A stretch of DNA of 34,517 bases, from contig CADBCX010000020.1 of the NCBI GenBank assembly GCA_902793245.1, forward strand, positions 1 through 34,517. Reading direction: 5' to 3'. Positions 1-7,600 of the stretch are shown here, one piece after another. The notes under the pieces were generated by a model. It did no database searches and was not told the DNA's origin. It saw nothing but the letters and a program-made list of their open reading frames with translations. This stretch comes from an uncultured Eubacteriales bacterium (GTDB taxonomy: Bacteria > Bacillota > Clostridia > Christensenellales > Aristaeellaceae). The position numbers and the translations under genes were made by a program. Position 1 is the stretch's first letter. The number at the start of each line of letters is the position of its first letter.

Positions 1-51
1 GAATGAGCGTTCAAAAGGCTTTCTTTTCCCCAGCGCTTTTTCCTTGCTTTC

Positions 52-235
52 CCGGATGCTTTGCATCCGGAATGGCGGCTTCGCCGCCGGGCCAGAAGCG
101 CAACGGCGTTAAGTTGGTCGTTTCTCCAAGCATCAGCGGGAACCAAGCCGATTCATGAAGTCAAGCAGATTCCGCTAATTGGGTCCAGGGGGCGAAGTCC
201 CCTGGTGCGGGGTTCAGGGGCCGCACAGGCCCCTG
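52..235. repeat. Intergenic hairpin repeat cluster
   Basis: Four short perfect hairpins lie in this stretch: CCGGATGC with its complement (52-70), GGCGGC-TTC-GCCGCC (74-88), CCAGGGG with CCCCTGG (185-205) and CAGGGGC with GCCCCTG (215-235). The last two form the tandem hairpin block common as intergenic repeats in Firmicutes. I see no convincing gene between base 1 and 297; the short open frames here have no ribosome binding site and run through the hairpins. Confidence 0.6.
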
Positions 236-297
236 CTCCGTTACTCTTTGCAACATGATTGTTATCAGCTTTCATAAATCGGAAAGCCCGCGCAGGA

Positions 298-593
298 TCA
301 TTGCGCGTCAAGCACCACAACGCGGTCAAGCACGGCGGCCTTCAACACGGTCTTTGTTCCTTCGGCGGGCTGCTCTGCCAGGTCAAAGGAAACATCCTTC
401 GTCAGTTCTTCCGCGGTAAGGGTCACTTCCTGCTCGTACTGCTGGTTCACTCCGTTCAGCTCCGTTTCCAGTATCAGACGGATGCGGAGGGCAGGGTCAC
501 TTCATAGGCAGCTTCCGGGGTTTCCGCCACGGCCAAAGAAGGAATGGCCAGCGCCAGGGCCAGCAGGACAACAATGAACAGCCGGGTCTTCGC
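298..593 (-). pseudogene. Broken gene for a small secreted protein
   Basis: Read on the minus strand, an AAGGAGG ribosome binding site (601-607) is followed at normal spacing by a frame encoding a good signal peptide: KTRLF, then a hydrophobic run ending in SLAVA (about 505-590). The codon where the start should be is GCG, not ATG, GTG or TTG. The frame stops near 480. In another frame the sequence continues at once as an acidic, well-formed C-terminus from LILETELNG to VVVLDAQ and a stop at 298-300. The parts together would make a secreted protein of roughly 95-100 residues. The lost start and the frameshift both point to a pseudogene. The family is not recognised. Confidence 0.55.
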
Positions 594-647
594 GGGGATT
601 CCTCCTTCTTGATTGTTCCGTCGATGTGTTGATCAGACAGGCTATAT

Positions 648-752
648 GAGTTAGGAGTGAGGAGCTTTAGAATGATGATGCTGATAAAGTGAATCCAGGT
701 CTGCATTTCATTGAATATATATACACAACTCCTAACTCCTCACTCCTCACTC
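648..752. repeat. Fold-back dispersed repeat, copy 1
   Basis: The left arm GAGTTAGGAGTGAGGAG (648-664) is complementary to the right arm ending CTCCTAACTCCTCACTCC (729-752), so the element folds into one long hairpin around a core of about 63 bases. The core contains TTTAGAATGATGATGCT and GGTCTGCATTTCATTG. A second copy at 32578-32721 is in inverted orientation and shares both arms and these core blocks. No protein is encoded, which suggests a small non-autonomous (MITE- or REP-like) element. Confidence 0.8.
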
Positions 753-755
753 TTA

Positions 756-890
756 TTACCCCTTGACCGCGCCGCTGACGGTCATGGCTTGTTCAACCCT
801 TTCGGAGAACAGACAGTATCCATTCGTCAGGAATTGTTTTCTTGCGATATCCAGCATCATGTCACGAGAGCATGAGAGAATCTTCGGCAT
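756..890 (-). pseudogene. 44-codon remnant, possible sugar ABC permease tail
   Basis: An ATG at 888-890 with an upstream AGGTGG opens a 44-codon frame whose last residues are EQAMTVSGAVKG followed by TAA. The GAVKG end with the stop directly after it resembles the extreme C-terminus of carbohydrate ABC transporter permeases of the MalG/LplC type, but there is far too little sequence for membrane segments. It lies directly behind a good promoter and operator (905-948) and on the same strand as the DUF5107 gene upstream. I infer that an internal deletion joined the front of a regulated operon to the last codons of a permease gene. It could also be a chance short ORF. Confidence 0.35.
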
Positions 891-904
891 GCAGACCACC
901 TTTT

Positions 905-920
905 TTTGAACGTGTTCAAA
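905..920 (-). promoter_or_regulatory. Operator-like palindrome TTTGAAC-N2-GTTCAAA
   Basis: Two perfect 7-base arms with a 2-base centre sit immediately downstream of, and touching, the minus-strand -10 box at 920-925. This is a typical place for a repressor such as a LacI/GalR-family protein. The regulator is unknown. Confidence 0.5.
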
Positions 921-948
921 TTATACCATATATGATTTGGTTTTTCAA
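920..948 (-). promoter_or_regulatory. Sigma-A promoter TTGAAA-17-TATAAT
   Basis: On the minus strand, TTGAAA (943-948) and TATAAT (920-925) are separated by 17 bases. It starts only 12 bases past the DUF5107 stop codon and points at the 44-codon remnant, so it looks like the orphaned promoter of a deleted gene or operon. Confidence 0.6.
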
Positions 949-960
949 GTGCCAAATACG

Positions 961-3900
961 CTATGACACGGCAGGATGGAAAGAGATTTCGGACAGCCCC
1001 TTGCGGCCCAGGGCCGTCAGGCGGCGGCAGTAATCGTCGCTGCGCTTCTGGATGTCGTCCTGGTAGACCTCCAGCTCGGGCATGGACACGGCGAAGAAAT
1101 CATAGCCCACCTTGTCGAAGCTGTGGCGCTCGCCGAAGATGATGAGCTGATGGAAGGACTTTTTCGCTTTCTCGTCGTCGCCCAGGGCGTGGAATGCCAG
1201 ACCCTGCCAGTAGATGTAATCCGAGGGCTGGTCGTTATAGTAGCGCACGGGCTCGGGCACCTGGGAGCCTGCGGTGGCTTTTTCAAAATATGCTTTGGCT
1301 TTTGCCTCGTCGCCCATTTGCCGATAAGCGCAGCCCATGAGGTAATGGGCCTTGTTGTCGGGCACGTTTTCCAGCTTGCCTTCGCCCAAGTTCACGGGAT
1401 AGGACAGCGTGCGTTCGGCGTAAGCAATGGCCTCCTCCGGTTTGTTTTCAGCCAGCGCCTTTTCACAGAGGGCGAACAGGGCAATTTTGTATTCGTCGGC
1501 CACCTTGCCTTCGCCGCCCTCCCAGACGTGGAAGGTGTAATGGGTCAGCAGGCCGAGGGCTTTTTCATGCTGCCCGTCCAGGTTCAGCAGGGAAACGTAG
1601 GCCAGCATCAGGGCATAGCGGTCGGGAAGGATTTCCCGGTGGGCTTCCAGAATCGCCAGCCGTTCCTTCACCGGGCGTTCCAGGCGCTTGAGCAGCTGCT
1701 CCTGTTCCAGCAGGAAGCGGCTGTTTTTCGGTTCCAGCTTGACCGCTTCCGCGATTTCAGGCGCGGCTTTTTCTTTGTCGCTGTGGTTGAAACAGGCGAT
1801 GGACAGGTTGCGGTGGGCCAGGGCAAAGCCGGGCAGGGCGTTCACCGTCTGCTGCCAATGCGCAATCGCCGCGCCGTACTGCTTTTTATCGTAGAGCAGC
1901 TCGCCCAGATAATAATGCGCCATGGGCGCTTTCCGCCCGCCGCTTTCTAATACGGCGATGGCGTTTTTCAGAATCAGGCTTTCCATCACCTGGTTGGGGA
2001 AACAGTAATCGGGGTTCGCGTTTTCACCCGCCACACAGGAAAGCACGGCGGAGGGCAGGCCCAACTTGCTTTCGGCATAGCTCTGGGCATAGGGCAGCAG
2101 AGGGCTTTCGGCAGGGGCGGATGCCAGCAAGTCCGCCGCGTCCTGATAAAAGCCGAAGCCGATGTACTCATATGCTACGTTCAAGTATTCTTCCGCCCGC
2201 CCGCCGGTGGCTTTGTCGAAGGCCGCCTGATCCGCGTGACGGCACAGCAGGCTCAGATACAGCGGATCGATCTGCAAGCTCTCCTCCAGGAAGCGCCAGT
2301 ATTCCGGGCTTTCCTTGTCCAGGTGTGCCAGGATGGCCGCTTTCAGACTGCGGGTTTTCATGTCGTGCCAGCCCCGGAGGAGGCTTTCGTCGGCGAATTG
2401 CAAAGCCTGGTGCAGATTTCCCTGCTTCACAGCGACGCAGGCCAGATGATGATAGGCCGCGCCCGCCGTTTCCGCGCTCCAGGTAGCCTTAAAGAAGGCG
2501 TCGTAAGCCTGTGGCAGTTTGTCCAGCAATTCAAGGGCTAAACCAAGATTGAAGTATGCTTCGCCGCTGTATGGGTTGGGGTTGCGTCCGATCTGCTTTT
2601 TGATAGCGGCCTCAAAGTAAGGAACGCTTTCCTCGATTTGAGCATTCCGGAGCAAGTACAGGCCATAGGCGTTGTTCAGCCGGATGTCGGTGGGGTCGCG
2701 CCGCAGACCCTCCAGATAATAGTCGGCGGGCAGGAAGGTGGCGTGGCGGTACTGCTCCAGATGCTGGCCCGCCAGATAAAGTTCTTCCAAGGACTGGATT
2801 TCTTCCGGCTGTTTCAGCGCGACCGCGGGTTCGGGAATGGGCCGGTTTTCCCGGATGTATTCCCTGTATTCGCAAAGGATTTTGCCGCTTTCGTCGGTGA
2901 CGGTCACGGTGTAATCCCGCAGGCTGTCCAGCGAATCCACAAGCGCGGCCCTGGGCGACAGGTCGGCTCTCTTCCGGTAGACTTCCTTCCCTTCCGCGCG
3001 GATGATGATCTCGGCGTTTGGATACGTGCCGGTGGCGTATACCTTGATCCGGGCTTTGGTTGCTTGCTTCCGCACGGCCTCGCTGGCTTCTTTTCCGTAT
3101 GCGAAGGGGTCGGCTTCGATTGCTTTTCCGTTCCCGTCCAGGAAGTCCACGCCCAGCACCACGTCCTTGGTGGCGTTGCTGACCCGGCCCACGGTCTTAT
3201 AGGGCATGAAATACTGGACGAAGCTCTTTTCCTCCTGGGGCTTGAGCCAGGCAAAGTCCGGCTGGTTGTCGCAGTACACGCCGGTCATGAGCTCGATGTA
3301 GGGGCCGTCGTCGTCGGTCAGGTTCCTGTCCCACATGCGGCCAAAGTCCCCGCAGCCCCAGGTCCACTGCTTTTTGCCGGGGCTGATATGATGGTCGGCC
3401 ACATGCAAAAGGCCCGCGTCTTTTCCCTCGTCGAAATTGCCCACAAAGTCAAAGTCCGAGTGTGCCGCCATGTAGGAGGTGGGCACCTTGATGTTCTTGT
3501 ACCGGGAAATGTCCACGCCCACGGAATAGTCGGCCTTGTAGTATTCGCCTGTTGCAATCGGGAACGTGGAAACGGCCCGCTTGCCGTGATCCATGACGGC
3601 GTTCACGTCGGGCGGGAACACGGAGAAGGTGTCGTCGTTCACATGCACGGCGGGGTTGGCCCACCAGAGGAAGGTCTGGGGGTAGTCCGTTGGATTGAAC
3701 AGCCTGCCCCTGATTTCGATATACGCCTTATCGGGATACAGAGTAATCGCCGCGTTGCCCTTGGTGCCGTTGATGCGGTCGGTTTCGCCGAGGGTTACGG
3801 TGGCGGAGCCGTCGGGGTTTTCGGTGAAGGTATAATCCACCGGCATGAAGGTGGAGGGGCGGTGGTGCTGGGGCCAGTTGAACTCGATGCCGCCGCTGAT

Positions 3901-4230
3901 CCACGGCCCGGCCAGGCCCACCAGCGCGGGCTTGACGACGCGGTTATAGTAGACAAAATCATAGCCATTGGTTTTGTCATACGCCCGCTGGATGCGCCCG
4001 CCCAGCTCCGGCAGGATCATCACATACAGGAAATCGTTTTCTAAAATGACGGCTTTATACGGAACATCTTCCTTGGTTTCGCTGATTTTTTCCGTCACCG
4101 GCACGGGATACACCTTGCCCGTGCTGCCCTGGTAGGCGCGCTTTTCGATAAACAGCGGGCTTTTTTCCGGGGCCGCGGCCTTGTAGGTGGGCAGGATGAT
4201 GATTTGTTCGTAAACCTGTACCTTGCTCAT
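961..4230 (-). CDS. DUF5107 domain protein with TPR repeats
   Basis: A 1089-residue cytoplasmic protein without a signal peptide or membrane segment. The first 330 or so residues match the DUF5107 pattern, a beta-rich galactose-mutarotase-like fold: a GGRIQRAYDKTNG stretch, then SGGIEFNWPQHHRPSTFMP, then LWWANPAVHVND. From about residue 540 to the end it is a long array of TPR-like helical pairs, for example EAYFNLGLALELLDKLPQAY. Such proteins usually sit in sugar-utilisation loci of Clostridia and Bacteroidetes; the exact activity is not known, though a carbohydrate-binding or sugar-processing role is likely. I chose the ATG at 4228-4230 because AAGGAGGA precedes it at ideal spacing. The frame stays open for 25 more codons upstream without a ribosome binding site. 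It ends in TAG at 961-963 and is divergent from the four-gene module. Confidence 0.88.
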   Translation of the reverse strand: MSKVQVYEQIIILPTYKAAAPEKSPLFIEKRAYQGSTGKVYPVPVTEKISETKEDVPYKAVILENDFLYVMILPELGGRIQRAYDKTNGYDFVYYNRVVKPALVGLAGPWISGGIEFNWPQHHRPSTFMPVDYTFTENPDGSATVTLGETDRINGTKGNAAITLYPDKAYIEIRGRLFNPTDYPQTFLWWANPAVHVNDDTFSVFPPDVNAVMDHGKRAVSTFPIATGEYYKADYSVGVDISRYKNIKVPTSYMAAHSDFDFVGNFDEGKDAGLLHVADHHISPGKKQWTWGCGDFGRMWDRNLTDDDGPYIELMTGVYCDNQPDFAWLKPQEEKSFVQYFMPYKTVGRVSNATKDVVLGVDFLDGNGKAIEADPFAYGKEASEAVRKQATKARIKVYATGTYPNAEIIIRAEGKEVYRKRADLSPRAALVDSLDSLRDYTVTVTDESGKILCEYREYIRENRPIPEPAVALKQPEEIQSLEELYLAGQHLEQYRHATFLPADYYLEGLRRDPTDIRLNNAYGLYLLRNAQIEESVPYFEAAIKKQIGRNPNPYSGEAYFNLGLALELLDKLPQAYDAFFKATWSAETAGAAYHHLACVAVKQGNLHQALQFADESLLRGWHDMKTRSLKAAILAHLDKESPEYWRFLEESLQIDPLYLSLLCRHADQAAFDKATGGRAEEYLNVAYEYIGFGFYQDAADLLASAPAESPLLPYAQSYAESKLGLPSAVLSCVAGENANPDYCFPNQVMESLILKNAIAVLESGGRKAPMAHYYLGELLYDKKQYGAAIAHWQQTVNALPGFALAHRNLSIACFNHSDKEKAAPEIAEAVKLEPKNSRFLLEQEQLLKRLERPVKERLAILEAHREILPDRYALMLAYVSLLNLDGQHEKALGLLTHYTFHVWEGGEGKVADEYKIALFALCEKALAENKPEEAIAYAERTLSYPVNLGEGKLENVPDNKAHYLMGCAYRQMGDEAKAKAYFEKATAGSQVPEPVRYYNDQPSDYIYWQGLAFHALGDDEKAKKSFHQLIIFGERHSFDKVGYDFFAVSMPELEVYQDDIQKRSDDYCRRLTALGRKGLSEISFHPAVS

Positions 4231-4421
4231 GGTGGATTCCTCCTTGTCGTGGGGATCTTTTTCCCGGGTCCATCCGGCCCACGCCGAAAAACAGCCCAAG
4301 GGCATTTGAAAAAGAATCTTCTGTCAGCCGGCAGGCCGCAGCGCTGTATGAATATGGCTGATCACGAGGAGAACGGTTCTCTGATTCCTGACATCGTAAT
4401 TGGATGTGATGCCATCCGTCC

Positions 4422-4456
4422 TGTCAAAGCATAGCAGTTCGTCATGTATCTGTCAA
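4422..4456 (-). promoter_or_regulatory. Possible promoter(s) for the DUF5107 gene
   Basis: The 466-base divergent intergenic region has two minus-strand TTGACA hexamers, at 4451-4456 (17 bases from TATGCT at 4428-4433) and at 4422-4427 (17 bases from TCCAAT). Either could drive the DUF5107 gene. The 5' leader would be about 170-200 bases, in which I see no riboswitch-like structure. Confidence 0.35.
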
Positions 4457-4541
4457 GCCGTCAGGCCCCGCGAGGCGCGATGGCAGATATTACAGAATTG
4501 TTAATCATACGAAAGCCGTGAGCATAGAAAATGCAAAATAC

Positions 4542-4571
4542 TTGACAGCAATAAATTCTTACTGATATAAT
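4542..4571 (+). promoter_or_regulatory. Consensus promoter of the VWA/tubulin-like module
   Basis: A perfect TTGACA (4542-4547) lies 18 bases from a perfect TATAAT (4566-4571) in an AT-rich stretch. The leader to the TTG start at 4697 would be about 118 bases. No other comparably strong promoter is seen before 20110, so it probably drives all four large genes. Confidence 0.8.
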
Positions 4572-4696
4572 ATATTGGTGAAGGTTGAACCATTTACCAC
4601 ATAGAAAAAAAGGATTTGAGAGTATATTATCGACGCGCCTTTCCAGCCTTATACTCAGAAGAAAAACATTGTTGAGTTGTTTGGAGGTAAGCTTTC

Positions 4697-7600
4697 TTGA
4701 AACGATTTTCAGCTCTGTTCGTATCTGTTCTGTTGCTTCTTGGTTTGTTTTCCCTGAACGCTTCTGCGGCAGCCGAATCCTCTTATACGCAAAAGATCGT
4801 TTACCTGCTCATTGATAATTCAGGCAGCATGAATTGGGATGAAGGAAACCAAAACGCAGAGAATATAAAGGATTCCCGCTGGAACAGCGCTATTTATGCC
4901 TTGCAGACGTTTTCCAGTTTACTGAACGAAAATGATAAACTCGTTGTTCGTTCAGTAGGAGACTACGGAAAAATAATCAGTGTTGATGCGAATGAACTCT
5001 CACAAGAAAAGCTTACCAGTTTTTTAAAGGACTGCCAGAAAGACGGTAAGCCAGCATCAGGCACGAATTTTCAAAGCGTAGTGAATTTATACAATAAAGA
5101 AATGGTCAAAAATGAAAGCGATGCCCATACATCTGAGAAAGAATTATGGTTTGTTATCGTGACCGATGGAGCATTTAGCTGGACAGATGAAGATGGTATA
5201 AAACGTGATTGTAATTCAGAAGTGATATATAATTACTTGAAAAACACGGTTGCTGCGGAGCCTCTCGGGGGTAAATTGCCGCAAATCCTGTATTTGACTA
5301 TTTGCGGTACTGATGATATGTCTATCGACAAATATATTTCGAATGACCGGGCCAATGGCAAAAACGTACGCATATACACATACAATACCCCAACCGTAAG
5401 TGGTATCATCCAAACAATGGAGGATATATCGGATTTCATTTCCGGACGCATCCGTTATTCACGCGACGAATCACACAGCGATTACGAGCTCAATGGCAAC
5501 ACCATCACTTTCAAAACTGATATTCCCATGAGGGATGTCGTGGTTCTGATTCAGAGCAGAAACAAGACAATCGGCGACATTAGCTTTCCCGGGGCTGTCC
5601 TTTCCCGCAAAGGAGATATTGTTTCCCCGGCAAAAGATATGCGGGCCTTTATGCGCCAGTTTCAAAAAGAAGGAAACGGCAACTTCCAGCCCGGCACCTA
5701 TACGCTGAACCTGCAATATAAGCCGGGGAAAGACGATGTCATCACGCTGCTGTTCCAGCCCGCCTTGGTGGTACGCAACAGCTATACCGTGACCGACCGC
5801 TATGGAAATTCCTTTGATATGGACGCCGAAGAGCTTGCAAAAAGCAAGGAGATTTTTGAAGGCAGTTCCATCGTGACTCATGTGCACGTGTACGAAGCGG
5901 GCGAGAATGGCAGGGAATACCCAATTTCCGGCCTTCTCGGCGGCAATGCGGAAGTGTCCGTGGCCGCGGTTCTCCCCGATCAGCAAGAATTAAATCTGAA
6001 GAAAAGTTCAAGCCAGGCTTACGATTATGCCTATACAGCGGAAAAAAAGGGCCGCAACGCATTGCGCACAATGGTTTCGCTCCATAAATACAACGATATC
6101 GAGCTGCGGAGTGAAGACTATTTTGAAGTAACAGAAGCCAGTAAGGATCCGCTTTACCCCATTGTGGACGTTTCCGCCGACCTCCAAAGCAAAACCGTCA
6201 GCCAGCTCACCATGGCGCGGGAAGGCGCGGAGATTGTATTTCATTTGAAGACGCAGCCCGGCAAAAGCATCCGGAGTCCGGAACAATTTGTAAAAAGGGG
6301 ATTGCTTACGGCGTCCCTGACGGGCTCCGACGGCGTTTCCCATCCCGTGGACACGTTTGAATACAGCAGCGCCGATCCGACCAGGGTCACGCTGAAGCTG
6401 CCGCCCTCGCCGGGCTTCCAGGCGGGGAAGTATCAGGTTGCGCTGAATTTGGGCGACTGCTTCCAAGCCAGCTGCGCCCTGGAGGTGACCGCTTCCAAGC
6501 TGAGCCTGAAAGCAAACGGCGGCGACAGCGTCACCCTCTCCCGCCTGAAGCTGGGGAACGGTTCTTTCGACATTCCCTTCAGGCTTTTTGATGGCGGCAG
6601 CGAGGTCAAAGGGGTGGAGGAGATCCGCGTGACGGTTTCTCCTGCTTCCAATTCCTTCTCATGGAAAAAAGGCACCCTGACCGTGCGCAACGACAGCGCG
6701 ACGGCGGAAGGCGTTTATTCCATCGCCGCCGAGAAATACTGCGGTCTGCCCGTAAGCTGCGCGGCCAGGGTGACCATTACCGAGGGCGAGGACGAGATCA
6801 CCGTAAGCGGCGAGGAGCAGACGCTGACGCAGGTGGCGATGTTTGAAAAAGGCGCCAGGGTGTCCTTTGATTTGGCCTACCAGGGCCGCGCCCTGACCGC
6901 CCAGGAAGCCGACGCCCTCATCCGGGAGAAAAAGCTTTCCGTAACCGCGAACGGAGCGATCAGCATTGGCTCTCTCCAGGCAGCGGCCGGCAAGGTTTTC
7001 TGTGATGTGAAGGCCGCCTGGATGGCCTCCGGCGAGTACAACGTAACCCTGACGGTTCATGGAAACGGGCAGAAGGCGGAAAGCAGGATCACGATTCAGG
7101 AATCCGCGTTCGAGGCGGAAATCTCTCCCACCCTGGTGGCCTACGACGACTTGCGGGCCGGAAAAGCAGAGATCAGGCTGTGTGCGCTGCGGGAAAAAGG
7201 CTCCGCCGCTTCCTTGGATATCGGCAAGTATCAGGCCGTGCTGCGCGGAAACAATACGGGCAAATGGAATGAAAAAAGCCGGACCTTCACCCTGAACAGC
7301 CAGCTTGACAGCAAGGATCCCATCATTCTGGATTACCTGGTCATGGGCCAGAAAAAGGGTCAGCTTTCCGTCGCCGTGGACGATCCCCTGAAGGGTATCG
7401 TATCCGCGGACGGCGCAGCCATGTCCGTCAGCCAATGGACGCTTCTGTACGGCCCGGAGAATACCGTTCTGCGTTTCCCCCTGAAGGACGACACAGGAAA
7501 GCCCGTTCCTCTGGACAAAGTGAAATCGCTGATCAGCGAATTCACGGCGGAAGGCCCCGCCGGACTGCAAACCGAGGCCCTTTCCCTGACCGCGGAGGAG

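Noticed and set aside
2638..4044. 468-codon open frame on the plus strand
   Set aside because: Antisense to the DUF5107 gene; histidine- and glycine-rich sequence without any family feature.
4572..4696. Riboswitch in the module's 5' leader
   Set aside because: About 118 AT-rich bases with no conserved aptamer motif or terminator/antiterminator pair that I could recognise.
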